A program made the position numbers and the translations under genes. Shown here piece after piece: positions 13,550 to 26,043 of a DNA stretch of 64,000 bases (positions are counted from its first letter, which is position 1; each line of letters begins with the position of its first letter). Origin of the DNA: Glebionis coronaria (lineage: Eukaryota > Streptophyta > Magnoliopsida > Asterales > Asteraceae); NCBI GenBank assembly GCA_025667525.1, contig CM046879.1, positions 360,920,639 through 360,984,638 on the forward strand. Direction: 5' to 3'. Under the pieces are notes generated by a model. It was not told the origin of the DNA and made no database searches. It was given only the letters and a program-made list of their open reading frames with translations.

Positions 13550-14276
13550 AAACGTCACGTACAACGAAAGGGTGAGCAAAGAAGATTCTTTTTGGTGTTT
13601 TTACTTTTTCAATTTTTTTTGTGGTTTTTGATTGTTTTTACTTTTTTTTGGATTTTGTGGAATGTATTAAGTAGACAAAAATCTACAAATCTCCTCCTTA
13701 ATCAAATCTCTTGATTAAAGAAGCCTCAAGGAATGAAATCCATCAAGTGAAGTGAACGCCTTCGATGACTTAAGAACGTTGGTGGAACACCAAAACGTTC
13801 AAGAGGGTTTAATCAAATGAAACCAAGAAAATATATATGATACTTAGTAATACTTTGGGCGGCAAAACTCTCGATTAGCTCTCAAAATCAAATACTCACA
13901 AGCAAGCGGGGAAACGAGGCGGCGCGAAGCACTTAAGAGCCTTTTTCCTTAGGATATATTTTATAATATCCGCCTTATACCCACCTTATAGTTTGTATTT
14001 TTCAAAATCGAGCTTCACGAAAGTATTTATCTATTTTTGCCTTTTTCTTTGGTTTGAGATTCGAATACAATGATTGGGTAATGACCTCCCAAGTCAAGGT
14101 TGTGATTTCTCACGTATTTGGAGTACTTGTGAATTTATTGTTCTACGTATACAATATAGTAATAGTATTCACACAAAAATGAAAACCGATAATACGTATT
14201 AGTAGAGTGCTACTAATACAAATACTATTATGGCTATATATAAAAACAACAATTTCTAAATCAAAACACAACACGC
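13550..14276 (-). other. Element B untranslated leader
   Basis: This is about 0.7 kb between the primer site and the gag ATG, with no coding potential. The GATTCGAATACAAT segment near 14055 also occurs in the leader of element C (near 39590), so the two leaders are related. Such leaders usually hold packaging and dimerisation signals; I cannot identify one here. Confidence 0.6.
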
Positions 14277-14295
14277 CTCCCCGGCAGCGGCGCCA
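14277..14295 (-). other. Element B primer-binding site (tRNA-Asp type)
   Basis: The minus strand reads TGGCGCCGCTGCCGGGGAG, three bases inside the 5' LTR end at 14299. It is complementary to the 3' end of plant tRNA-Asp with about one mismatch. Athila-type elements use this primer. Confidence 0.85.
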
Positions 14296-14298
14296 AAA

Positions 14299-17200
14299 TG
14301 ATAGTTGAGTTTTTACTACTCTTTAGGAAAAGAGAGCAAAAAGGGTAAGCACGACGATTTAGGAAAACCATGTGTAAATGACCCTAAAATGAGTTCGTTC
14401 TCAAGGAGGCTAGTGTGTTATGTGTGTAATGACTTGGATTAATTTTTGGTTATATTTTTGAGAAAGAAAAGTAGAAAAGAGATTAGAAGAGAATGACGGT
14501 TACGAAGACGGATTAAACTAAGACGAAAAAAGCGTTCACGTAAAACCGTAAAAAGTACCAAAATTAAAAATGAAACCTAAAAATTAATTAAAAGTTTAAA
14601 CTAAGTTTAAAATAATATAAATAAGAATAAAAATCCAAAAAATATATTTTAAAACCTTTTATTAATTAAATATTCAATTTTAAATGCTAATTAAAGCCCT
14701 AAAATTAAATATAATTAACAAAATGTCCAAAATATTATTTTATTGAACAAATAACTCACTTATATTATTTAAAGACTAAAAAGTACTTTTCCTAAATTTT
14801 AAAAGGTATTTTTCTATTTTTAAAACACTTAAAACTATTTTTAAACTAAAATAATTATAAAAAATAATAGAATAATGCTAAAAATAATTTGACAATTTTA
14901 AAAGTCCTAATTTATACTAAAGAACAGTAGAAAAATGAAAAAGTTTGAAAAATATAAAAATTTTCACTAAAAGACAAAAACAGTTTGAAATTAAACCCTA
15001 ATTAAACTAAATTAATTCTAAAAATTAAATAAAAAGTAAACAGTAAAAACTTTTTAAACTAAAAATCTTAAATTATTTTTCTAAGACTATGAAAATTTTT
15101 GAAACTGAAAAATAATAATTTTTGTCACTAAAAGACAAAAACAGAAATTAAAAAGTTAATTAAAATAGCTATTTAATCTAAAAATTACTAGATGAACAGT
15201 AACTGAAAATTTAAATAAACTGAAAAATCAAAAATTAAATTAGAAAAATAATGAAACTAATTTGAAACCCTAATTCATATTTAAAGGCACTAAAGACAAA
15301 AAAATGCAAGTTCTGATAGTGACATGTGCAGGACTTTTGTCCTTTTGTTGAGCAGTGGAAACCAAAGCACTAGCAGTGGGAACTTAGTTCCCACTGACTT
15401 CACAAAAAAACGGGTCAGATGGTTTTGAAGCTTAGGAAAGCTTGTTGTTGGGTTTTACTTGGAAACAAGGGCACCCCTACACTCAGTGGAGTGTAGGGAG
15501 TCTAGATAAACACAAAAAACACACAATCACTTCACAAGAATCACACAAAAAAGCACAAAAATGTTACTGATATAGCTTTGAGGTTTCTGATGAACAGTGA
15601 CCTGAACTACTTTGCACAAAATCGAATTTCAAAGCTTCAAATCTTGCATACAAGTTAACCAAAACACTTACAAGCTATGAAAAACCCTAAATACTAACCA
15701 GGATAAGCAGATTTCACAAACTGATGGTCAAAATATGCTAAAACAAGGCAGATTTGGTGGTTTACTGAGTTTAAGCAATATCACCCAAGTTTGAACATGC
15801 AATTGCTATTTTTACTCTACCAAATTCAAACACATAAACTGAAATACCCTTCTACAACATGCATGTCAAGCTGTTTTCAAGCCATGATTCATCATTACCC
15901 TTAGCTTAAAACACAGTCCCAAACACACCTTTAATTTCTGAAATCAACTTTTTTCAAACCAAATGCTTTATAAACTTAATCAAACTTGTCCTAATTACCT
16001 CTAACATGCATAATAACATTAAATAAGCATAAACAAACAAGTTAAATGAACAAACAGCAGATTTCTCACAAATTTCACAAAATCACACAAATCATATATT
16101 AAACTTGAAAACAAGAGAGTTCAAGGTTTATACCTTGTTGGACCCACATCCAGGCCCCACTATGGCAGCAATGCCATCTCCCATCAGCTTATAGCTGGGC
16201 TTATGGCTTTTTGAAACAAGGTTGCTAGTAGAGATTTGCTAGTGGTGGTCACAAGAGACACACACACCCAATATGACTTCAAAATGAACTTAAGCTTTTG
16301 TGAACCTGCCAAAGAAGGAAATAAACAGAAAAGTGACCTGGTACAAAGACAAAAAGCTATAAAGTCAGCTTATTAATTAAGCTACTTATGGCTTATTTGT
16401 CAAAAAAGAAAAAAACTTGATTTTTGATTTTCTGAAAATTTGAACAATATCTAAATCAACAAACACTTTAAACCTCACTTGAGCTTGATATTCAACAATA
16501 ATATTAGGCTCATATGATCAGTTTAAAACACTTGGACGAATAACTTAAGAACTTGTGTAACTTTAGTCTCCAAACAAACAAGAACAGAACATGAACTCTC
16601 AACTTCAAAATTTAAACATGCAATGGAAAAGTAAAATGGGTCTTGTTCTTTTTCGTCACAACAAAAACCAATTTCATTCACTAGAAGTGGATTTACAATG
16701 CTTGACCAAGGAAAGAGAAACAAGAACAAGTAAAAATGAAAACCTATTGCTCTTTGTATAGAGAGCTACAAAACATTCTAGAACTGAAAAGAACCCTTAA
16801 CCCTAATGGTGTGATCTTCCACTTTTGCCCTTGAGATATTCGGATATAATTTTGAAGATGCTCTTTTTGATTTCTTGGTCCAAGGATGGATTTGGCTGTT
16901 TGTTAGAGTCCATGTGATTCCAGCAGTGTTGAATGAATCTAATCCGTTGAAAATCCCTTTGGCAACACGAAAATGCTATGAGGCGTTGATTAGCTGTCAC
17001 CACTTTGTTTTCTTGTGCAGGGGAGGGCCAGGGGTGTCACATGGGTGATGGTGAGGGTTTTCTGGGTTATGGGTTTGGTTTAGGGTCGGGTTGATTAGTG
17101 ATTTAGAAATAATAGGACTAAACCCCTTTGATTTGTGGGAGTGGTGATTAGGGTTCTTGTTTAGGGATTAAGGGGATTAGTGGGAGGGGTGATAAATAGT

Positions 17201-17855
17201 AATTGTTTCCCCCGTTTTTTTTAATTATATAAAAATGGTTTAAAAAGTTAAGTGGGGTTGACTGGAGTTTGACTTGGGCCGGGTTGGGGGGTTTAGGTGG
17301 GTTTTGTTTGGGCTGGTGATGGGTAATAACCGGGTATGGGTTTGGTTAATGGCAAAATGCACCCTTGTTCTTCCTTGTTTTCTTCATGTTGTAATAAATA
17401 GCCAAAAACTTCATTTCCTTTGTTAACAACTTTGGGCAGTTTACACTTTCAGTCCTTTTATTTAATTAAACCTTAGGCAAGGACTAATAATGCAATTTTA
17501 TCAAATTCTAAGGGCTATTCTTGACATTTCTTCAATCTTTAAGGACCAATCTTGTACAAATGATTCTTGGAGGGTCATTTGTGACAAGTCTTCAAAGTTG
17601 AGGGACCATTCTTGTAAATCTTAAATTCTTCAAGGACTTTTTTGGAAATTCATGATTCGGGTCCGGTTCATTGTGCGGCTTCGTTTCCCGTGTTCGTTTT
17701 TGATTGATTGTTGTGATCTTTTGTCATTTCCTCAATATTCGTACCTAAAATACACAAGCAACAAACACGAGCATATATTTGGCATTTTTAATGATATTTA
17801 ATGCATTTTAAGCCCAATTTGGATGATGAGACTATGTATAAAAGCAGTCTCATCA
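14299..17855 (-). repeat. Element B 5' LTR (~3.56 kb)
   Basis: On the minus strand it starts TGATGAGACT (17855 leftwards) and ends CTATCA at 14299, giving matched TGAT...ATCA ends. The inner edge is set by the primer site. The outer edge is set by the exact point where the B2 gag stops matching its relative at 53855. The first 32 bases form a perfect 10-bp hairpin (see findings). No gene is supported; ORFs such as 16523-16729 and 16803-17003 are short and unlike any element protein. The partner LTR is outside the window, so the length rests on these two edges. Confidence 0.75.
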
Positions 17856-18883
17856 CCAGCAAAGAATGAGAAGGAATCATTGTCACTAAACAATGGTGAA
17901 GACCTTCCATGTGGATTTTGAGAGACCATTGGACTGCTTTCAATAATTTGTGGGTAAGTACTGCTTGTAAGTCCTCCAGCGGTATTTGTAAAGTATGTAC
18001 CGCTGCTAGATCCACTAGCGGTATTTTGAAAGTAAGTACCGATGTTCCCATCTGACAAAAAAGCCAAATTAGACTTAGAAGTAGTTGTTGTCTTTACTTC
18101 AGTACCTTTCACATCCATTTCATATGCTCTAAGATTGTTGTAGACATGATCAAACGGAATTGTTTCCAAATCATCTCTTGTGATGAAGTGCATAGCCATT
18201 GCTTTCCACTCTGGTGGAACACTTCTTAAGAATTTTATATTAGCTTATTCATTAGGAATTACTTATCCATAAACTACTAACTGAATAAGCAATTTGCTGA
18301 ACCTGCCATATCCACCATCTATTCCCTCTATACTGGTAATTGAGAAGTTATCAAATTCTTTCTTAAGAACAATCTTCTTAATTTTCTTAGATTTGTCATT
18401 GCCTCCAAATCTAAGTTTTATAGCATCCCACATAGCTTTGGCATCTTTATAATGATGAAAGCTTGGTAGAATGTCTTCAGAAAGAGCCATAGCCAAAGAA
18501 GTTCTGGCTTTTCTTTCTCTGATCTCTGCTTATATCTCCTCAGCAGTTACAGCAGGTAGAGCATAGCATGTACCGTCTGGCAACCAGTGTAGCTTCTTTG
18601 GTGTGTTCCCATTCTTAATGACTTGCCACATAGTATGATCTGTGTGATTCAAGTAATGTTCCATCTACATAGCCCAAGTCTCATAATTGTCACCTTTGAG
18701 AACTGGGAGTTTAACAGTAGACAGAGTATGAGAAGGTGTTGGTGTAGAGGTAGCTACATCATTCACGGCTTCAGCACCTTGTGCTGGTGCAGGATGTACA
18801 ACTTGTGGTTGTCCTTGTGGCAGAACAGGATCAGGGTTCTAAACATCATCCAAGTGAGCATTATCGCCTTCTGGTTGAGACAT
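17856..18883 (-). pseudogene. Element B2 copia gag, truncated and stop-ridden
   Basis: The start is ATG at 18883 (MSQPEG...). It aligns with residues 1-~337 of the G gag (52844-53855), including LPVLKGDNYETWAM, LHWLPDGTCYALPAVTAE and MAMHFITRDDLETI. At least four in-frame stops occur. Three replace Gln codons (CAG or CAA in G, TAG or TAA here) near 18840, 18670 and 18530. The SGTYF/NTASGS repeat segment is kept. It ends mid-domain at 17856, where the B LTR begins, so no zinc knuckle remains. Confidence 0.85.
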
Positions 18884-18945
18884 TGAGATTTGGTATGTGT
18901 GAAGTGTATGGGGTCGTGTTCTTCTTTTTCAGAGTTTCTCAACAA

Positions 18946-18957
18946 GCTCTGATACCA
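18946..18957 (-). other. Element B2 primer-binding site (tRNA-iMet)
   Basis: The minus strand reads TGGTATCAGAGC two bases inside the LTR end at 18960. It is a perfect initiator-Met tRNA complement, better preserved than the G copy, where the last bases read GATC. Confidence 0.9.
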
Positions 18958-18959
18958 CT

Positions 18960-19464
18960 TGTTGATCCCTTTGGTTGGATATATATTCTATTAAGAATTA
19001 GTATAATAGTTTGTAATCAAACTAAAACACTTTGAGCACTCTTACTACACTAAATAAGTTATGCGGAATCTAACTTATAAAGCACAGAAGAACAGAAACA
19101 CTTTTAACTATTCGATTCTCTTATTAATCGACTTGTATGAGGTACATGGAAGAGATTGTACCTATGTTCCTTTTATAGAGTAAGGAACCCTAGAAACCTT
19201 AGAATATTCTATAAAGATAATTATATCACAGACGATATATTATCAATATTCTAACTATTTAGGTATATCACATAAGATATACTCTAACTATAACTATGAC
19301 ATATCTTATACAAAGATATATTCGTCCTAATCATCATAGCAGTACTTACCTTATAAGTAGCAGTACTTAATATGTACCGCGTTAACACTAACGGTACTTA
19401 CATAACACTAACAGTACTTGGAATATACTAACGGTACTTGACACTTAACAAATAATTCCCAACA
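18960..19464 (-). repeat. Element B2 5' LTR (505 bp)
   Basis: On the minus strand it starts TGTTGGGAATTA (19464) and ends GGGATCAACA (18960), with TGTTG...CAACA ends. It is homologous over its whole length to the G LTR (52242-52767, 526 bp). Multiple AAGTACYG motifs cluster in 19340-19440. A TATAAAAGG box lies near 19173-19181 (minus). Confidence 0.9.
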
Positions 19465-21749
19465 TTAATTATTTAGGACCAGATTTTTAATAAAATAACA
19501 AAAAAAAACACCCCCAATTCGAGGGTCTGCCGAAATAACAAAGAAAATAAACAATATGCACTCAACAATTTATCAGCAAACTAAATCAGTATTATCAATA
19601 CTCACAAGCATAAATGAACAGAAATCTAAGTAATAAAGCTGAAATACTCAAAAACATCATAACAATCAGTAACAACTCAATTAACATTCAGATATATCAA
19701 AACCAAAATCCATAATTCTGATTACAGATATCAAAAATCCAAGACTCTATAAATTACACAGCAACCAAATCAGTGAGCTATTTTAAACCACATACACTTA
19801 TTGAAATAACAAAAAACAGATTTGACAGATTCAGATTGCAATATATCCAAATGTGACAGGAAATAAGCAATCAAATGATCATCAGCATATTATCAAACTA
19901 AACTTAACCATGTTATAGATAATAGAAAAGAGCAAATAAAACAATGATCTACCAAATATCAAAAACAAATTATCAAACAAAAGTAATTATATCAAGTAAC
20001 TCATCACAAAATCAATACCAAATAAAAACTTGGAAATCATTTCAGCAGCATAATCTAATCAGTAAAACACATCAAAGCTATTGACAGTTTCATAATCCTA
20101 ACATAACGACTACTTAATGGCAGTTTATTTCAAGCAGATGTAAAACCTCTCTTACAAATACACTAACATAACAACTCCATAACATAATAAGGCATTAAAA
20201 ATCAAATTCAGCATCCAAATACACAGATTAGACTAAAACCTAAGCAGATTACATGAACATACAGCAAAACTTAAAACAAATCAGATTATTTGAAAAACTT
20301 ATAAAAGAAAATCTTAACTATTATCTGAAGTTCCTTTGATGAAGAAGGAAGCGATGTACTTCCTTTTAAATCAACTCGACTCCAAAACACCACCATTAAC
20401 ATCAAAACATCTCGAACCACAGTATCACCTCGAACCAGTTTTATCACATGAACCAAAACCTCGAACCACTAAACACCTCGAACCAACAGAAATCTCTTCG
20501 AAATGGCAGATTTAGTTTTTAACATCTACCAGTGGGATAGATGATTCATCCCTAATCTCACTCAAATTATTTAATTAAGCTATGGAATGAGCTCATTTAA
20601 ACAACCTCACATATAATATCAATTTAGTATAGATTAAAAAACTGAAGTTACTTTAACAGAATAATAACGCAAGGTTAAAAAAGAAGATGAAGCTCAAAAT
20701 CACTTTATTAATTCATAAAAATTATTACAGTACCATTAAAATAAAAAAAATACAAATACCTAAAACTAAATTGACATTATAACTGTAAAAGAAAGAAAGG
20801 GATGATATTCTGAATGAAAATCAGGGGTTTATATAGGCTAACCGAGAGGTTGAGGGATGAGGGTTTGTTGAGGTAGATCAATGCTTGACCCTTGGATTAA
20901 CTCTTCTTTCTTCTCTCTCTTTTCTATTTCGATCCTAAGGCTGAAAACAACCCTTGTTCACTTGGATTGCCAAGGTGGCATTCCCTTGTGCTATTTGTGC
21001 TAGATTGGAGGTGATATGGCAGAATATGATTGGTTCAATGACTGGCTCTCAATGAAACAGCCAATCATAGATGATAGATGACGCAACTTAGGTGGCACGT
21101 TGGATCCTTGGTGGCATCTTCTTCTTCCCTAAAAACTTAGGAGTTAATTAAAGCGCGTGTGATTCAAATGCCTAAGATTTGGAAACCCCTAATTTGCTAG
21201 GGTTTATTTCCTGGATAGTTCTTCTCTCTTTTCAGTCGCATCTCTTTTCTTTGTTTGTAACGATTGGTTTTATTGACCAAGGAAAACTTGACCACATACA
21301 TACTTGCATCGTCTCTAGCTTTGACCTAATGGGCCTTGGGTCCAAATAAAAGTCTTCCACCATCAAAACTTAATAAATGGGTTTGTAATGAATTGGACCA
21401 TGCAACTCCATCTGTTACATTATTGATTTGTTGTTTTGGGCTTTTTGATTTGGGCCTAGACAAGATAGTAACTCAATAATTCCATATATGGGCTTTAAGG
21501 CCCAATACACATATATGGGTCCCACAAAGCCCATTTAATTTTATAAAACTTGAATCCTCAAAAAACGAACTTGACTTTTGGCTTCTTGATATTTCTTTAA
21601 ATCCAGTGTCGGTTTTGCCGATTTTCGTGATCTTGGTACCTACACACATGAAACAAGAAAACAATGCAAATACAATACAATATCATATGTTTTATGCAAT
21701 TTAAGCTCATTTAATGATATAAATGATATGCGTAATTTCACTCATATCA
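19465..21749 (-). repeat. Element C 3' LTR (partial)
   Basis: On the minus strand it starts TGATATGAG at 21749, directly after a purine tract. 21087-21749 matches 49202-49869 and 19465-19660 matches 40545-40740, so both ends of this segment are repeated in the 5' LTR. The middle (19661-21086) has no partner because a deletion removed it from the 5' LTR. The LTR continues left of B2, out of the window. A TATATAAACCCC box is on the minus strand near 20830. Five CTCGAACCA-like repeats lie at 20405-20500. Confidence 0.85.
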
Positions 21750-21760
21750 AACTCCCCCTT
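21750..21760 (-). other. Element C polypurine tract
   Basis: The minus strand reads AAGGGGGAGTT immediately before the 3' LTR start TGATATGAG. This fixes the element as minus strand and this LTR as the 3' one. Related tracts occur inside the element near 23310 and 23360. Confidence 0.85.
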
Positions 21761-23739
21761 GCTAAGCAATTGTCGTGTCCTCACGCAATGATAAAATAAA
21801 GCTACAGACTACACTTTTATTCAACTTTTGAAACTTTTTTCTGCAAAGACATAATGTATTGCTTTCATTATTTGAAAAATAACTTTTAGGATCATAAAAT
21901 TCAAATATATTCATCATCCTCGACTTTTCACTCTTTCCATGCCAAGTTTAAAAACAAGATCATTGTCAATCATAAGTTACAATGTTAAGACCACTGATAC
22001 AAGTAATTTGTGTTAAACTCAATCTCCTTTATTCCTAATTGTATCTCTAGATTTTAAATATTGTCATTCACCCAAAGGCTCATTCGACTTATTTAATATT
22101 TATTAGTCAAAAAATGAATGCAAAAACGGTGTAAACTCAAAACTTAAAACCTAACCTCGACTTCAAAAACCATTGTCACTAAAGAAAGCCCACATCAAGG
22201 ATAACTTAACACGATTTGAGGAATAAATCCCCGGATCCGAAATTTGGCAAATAGGACTACTTAAAGCAACAATTATTCCTCCAAAGTCGATTTCACCTTA
22301 TTAATGGAGTTAGCAACATTTACATCATACACCTTGAGGCTCTTTAAGATGTAAAAGTGCTTCTTATCTATAATCCACACCCTAAGGATCCGTGGACATA
22401 AACAAGGGAATTGACATTCACCATCCCACCTTAAGGCTCATGATGATGAAGCTATTTCTATTAAACACGTCACCATGCCATACACCTAAGGCTCTAATGA
22501 CAAGGCTAGTGCTACATGACTCCCACCCGAAGGCTCATAGAGGACATGTTTTTATTTATTCTTATTATTATTAAGATATATATAGTAAGCCAAATTTCCT
22601 CAATCCCATGATCAAAAAGTCCATGACACTTACGCCCTCAATGTGTTCTTACTTTAATTACAAGGGAAGAAATAGAAGGAGTTACGAGTTAAGATATTGT
22701 GCCCAAACCGCTAAAAACTTCATTTATTAAGCAATTAAATATTCAAGCGTGAAAAATAAATACGAGGAGATAGAATCAAACACAAAAATACTTATAAAAG
22801 GAAGACTTATCCTTTAAACTTATGATTCAACTTTATCATCTCTTGTTCTCCATATTGTAAAATCTCAAAGATGTGAGACTAATGGACACTTAGCCTATTA
22901 AATCAAAGTTTTGGTTTTTCAAGTCATCTATAGGATCTTGCATCTTCTTAGACTTTTTCAAGTTTAGAATTTGCGTTTTAAAGTTCCTTTGATAAATGAC
23001 TTTCTAGGATCAATTATAGGAACTTGCGAAAAGTTCTTGTTCTTAAACCCGTATGAGTTAAGACTTTCGCGTTATAAAGTTCCCTATATAAAAGTCTAGC
23101 AAAACTTGATTTAAACACGTTAAGGAATAAGATAAGTTGAGTCAAAAACTATTCTTATTTTTACCAACGGAAAGCCTACATTTGTGTCAAAAACACTTAT
23201 TTTCTTTATTATTAAACACAAAAAATACGCTAAAAATTTAAATTTTTTATGAAAAACGAGAAAAACGATTACGTTTGAACACGACAAAAGCAATTACAAG
23301 CGATTATATCGATTGACTCCCCATGCTAAAACCAAAAATTGTCCTCAATGTTTCCTAGCTCAAGAGTAACACCCCCTTGCTAGAACACAAAGAGTCTAAT
23401 GCAAAATTCCTAACATGGTAAGAGCACGCAAATCTATAAGTCGTTTATTAATTATGCTTCAAGATAAAACGTTAGTCAATAAAAATCAAAGGATAAGTGA
23501 GTGCCCTTTTGACAATCAAAGTATGGAAGCTCGAGTGGACCGGCAAAAACCAAACACGAGAGTCTTCAATGATTAGGGTCAACCTAAGATTCATAACACA
23601 ACAAAACACGAGCACGAGCTTGAAAAGATCAAGCCTTATTAGTGTTAGAAAAAAAGAAAGAAGATAGAATGTATGGGACTTCCCCACAAGGCACCTCGTT
23701 TTTGTTAACTGAGTCATGAGCTCGACTCGATCCCCGCAT
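21761..23739 (-). other. Element C 3' noncoding region with a block conserved in element E
   Basis: About 2 kb lies between the acidic ORF and the polypurine tract. I see no real gene; the 23472-23816 minus ORF is a weak continuation of the acidic ORF region. Positions ~22760-23160 match E (44430-44810 and 46820-47190, opposite strand) closely, including the segments TTTCGCAAGTTCCTATAA and TGATCCTAGAAAGTC. A degenerate CTAAGGCTC motif recurs about six times in 22070-22540. No RT or integrase signature is present in any frame. Confidence 0.7.
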
Positions 23740-25199
23740 TCATTGGTCCTTAGGGAAAGTGGTAAAAACTGGCATAATGGAATAAAATCTATCATAAAGC
23801 ACGATGTCGGGGTCAAAGATCACATCCTCGTTTTCGGATGACAAACGAGAGGATGAAACTCCAACATAAATCTCCAAAAAGAGATGGTGGTCACAAATCA
23901 TGAAATGGATATAGTATGATCCTCGAGATAAACTCACACCAAGATGATCGAAAAGTCTTTCAGTTATTACATCGGTGAAAGGCCGAGATTTCCCTAAATC
24001 AATGATTCCGGGGTCGAATACCTCGTCCTAGGGAGAGAAATGAATAGACAACACGGTGTCTTTCGCCCATGCTAATCCATAATCATATAAAGCACATGGT
24101 AATGGTAGGATAAAAGTCTCAACTATAGTGGTATCAACATGCATGACTTTGTTGACCTTATCACTCTTTTGAATGTGAACAAAGGGGTCATGAAACTCAA
24201 AATGAGTCGCATGAAAAACACGCACATTTAGATCAAAGCGAGTAGGAAGGAGATTTGGAGTAAAGAAAATTTCTCCCTCTGTGTCAACATTATCAACATC
24301 ACAAATCGGGTATTCAAACCAAGGGTTTTCAAAACCGTCAATAGAAACATTCTAAAAATAGAGAGTGTTTTCCTTTGGTTCATAAGACTTTTCCTAAAAT
24401 TTCGAAGGATGTCTATAGAAAGAAACTCATCAACCTCCTTAAAGAAGAGTTCATCATCACAAAGGGTGTGAGATGAAGGAGGTTTGATGCTCTCGAAATT
24501 CTATTTAAACAATGGATTATTGTTCATTGAAACTTCAAAAAGAGGATTCGAGTAAGTCACATAAGAGTCGTCATTCTTTTCATCATAAGAAATATCCGAC
24601 AATGTATCGAGAGTATCACACTCGGATACAAGATCATCATTCTCATTAGAAGGAAGTTCCTCGGAGAACTCCTTTAGATTGGAAGGTACATCATGAAGAT
24701 CACGATCAACACTTCCCGGTAGAAGTAGATCAATAAGAGCAACAAGTTCATCGACGAACTTATCTAACGAATAGTCCCTAACCTCACTCGGTGTGAAGTT
24801 AGGAATCAAAGAGTCCATTTTCAATGATTGTTCAATTAAAGCAATATCTTCCTCCGGATCGAAATATTCATTATCAAACTCACTAGCATCGAATGATGTA
24901 TTAAGGTAATCATCAGTTTCCTTATCGATCTTATCCTCAAGAGTGAGTGAGGTAATATTAAAACATGTTTCAACGGAACAAACATATCCCTCCGGAATTA
25001 TCTTTTCATCTTCACGAAATGAGGGGTCTATAATTTTCCTTACACCCTTGTAGATGAGAAAATCATTATTTGTGTTACTTTCAAAAGTTTCAACAAGTTT
25101 TACACTTTCCAAATTTTTAGAAACAAATTTTGGAAGTTTTTCTGCTTTGAAAACAACATTTTTATCCCCATAAAATAATTTTATCTCATCTTTCCTCAT
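23740..25199 (-). pseudogene. Element C acidic ORF with paired FDPGI motifs
   Basis: The largest open piece is 25199-24501 (232 aa, MRKDEIKLFYGDKN...), which continues the protease tail after a frameshift and then becomes Asp/Glu-rich. It includes NPLFEVSMNNNPLF near 24500-24540. Further left, in other frames, are VFDPGII (~24001-24024) and VIFDPDIV (~23800-23825), about 60 residues apart. Elements E and F carry matching motif pairs, so the arrangement is conserved. The function is unknown; I do not recognise a domain. In this element it occupies the place where pol should follow the protease. Stops and frame changes make this copy non-functional. Confidence 0.6.
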
Positions 25200-25644
25200 A
25201 TCAACTTGAACTTGAACCGTGGATAAAAATGGACGTCCAAAATTAAAGGTACACGAGAATTTGTCTCATAATCAACGATTACAAAATCGGCAAGGTACAA
25301 AAACTTCCCCACTTTAACAATGACATCTTCCGCTATACCAACCGGATTCGCGGTGGTTCCATTAGCAAGCTCAATGATCATTCGAGTGGGAGTAAGTGGG
25401 AAATATTCTAGAGTCTTCCATATGGATAAAGGCATTAAGTTGATGATAGATCCTAGATCGGCTAGAGCTTTACATTCCTCAAGTCCTTTGAAAACACAAG
25501 GTATCAAAAATTGGCCCGAATCTCCATATTTCTCGGGATAGAAATCAAGGAAAACCACGGAACAAGTCACATCCAAAGTAGCCTTGGCAACATCAAGAGA
25601 GGACTCTTTAGGTGTAGGATTAAACTCGATCACATCTTGTAAAT
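25196..25644 (-). pseudogene. Element C aspartic protease fragment
   Basis: The minus strand reads SGQFLIPCVFKGLEECKAL then ADLGSIINLMPLSIWKTL, the Athila/Tat-type protease with active-site Asp in DLG. VVDYE-like and VPLIL segments follow near 25240, and then the frame shifts into 25199-24501. The left end of copia D truncates the N-terminal side at 25644; the first ~14 residues of the open frame (MTEHSCSTQYFEAN) derive from the D LTR. About 110 residues that should link it to the gag part at 37690 are missing. Confidence 0.8.
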
Positions 25645-26038
25645 TGTTAGCCTCAAAATATTGAGTCGAACAAGAATGTTCGGTCATAGATTTATATTGT
25701 AATATTTATTAGAACGTTGTAATAGTTAGTTAAAATAGTCGTGACATTACGGGCTTGATGGTTAGCTTAAAAGGCCTATTTCAAGGTACTAAGCATTTAT
25801 TCAAGCCCGGCCCAAAACAATATAGTCCAATAGAAAAGCCCGCATGTAGGTGGACTATATAAGCACCCTCCTAGCATGTTAGGAGGGTGGGCAAGTAATC
25901 ATTTTTCTTAATCTAATTTCTCCTAGTTAATCACATCTCTCTCTACTTTCTCTCACTACTTTCTCTCTCTAGAAATCTTCTATCTTTCTTCTTTATTTCT
26001 TATAATCTATCATGGTAAAGTGAATAATTATGGGTACA
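25645..26038 (+). repeat. Element D 5' LTR
   Basis: It starts TGTTAGCCTC and ends ATGGGTACA. A TATATAAG box sits at 25856-25863 and is followed at once by a perfect 10-bp hairpin (25864-25889, CACCCTCCTA/TAGGAGGGTG). A CT-rich stretch (TCTCTCTACTTTCTCTC) follows near 25940. Confidence 0.93.
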
Positions 26039-26043
26039 ATATT

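Larger units (their letters stand above)
11417..17855 (-). mobile_element. Element B: Ty3/gypsy Athila-like retrotransposon, 5' part only in window
   Basis: On the minus strand the order is a 5' LTR (17855 to 14299), a tRNA-Asp-type primer site, a leader, then gag running into protease. It stops at 11417, where element A is inserted; the rest lies left of the window. The right edge sits in the copia B2 gag at 17855/17856, and CCAGC (17856-17860) is the candidate 5-bp target copy. The tRNA-Asp primer and a Gag with the ITTRSG segment fit the Athila group. Confidence 0.85.
17856..19464 (-). mobile_element. Element B2: Ty1/copia retrotransposon, 5' fragment (same family as G)
   Basis: The minus strand carries an LTR, a tRNA-iMet primer site and the first third of gag, and is cut off by element B at 17856. 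LTR and gag match element G closely, in opposite orientation. It is inserted in the 3' LTR of element C. TTAAT (19465-19469) is the candidate target copy: the uninterrupted C LTR at 40545 reads TTAATGATTTAGG where 19465 reads TTAATTATTTAGG. Confidence 0.88.

Noticed and set aside
17031..17039. GGGGTGTCA as the outer end of the B LTR
   Set aside because: It gives a TG/CA end, but sequence up to 17855 is still not copia. The B2 gag match stops exactly at 17855/17856, where TGAT/ATCA ends and a terminal hairpin fit better.
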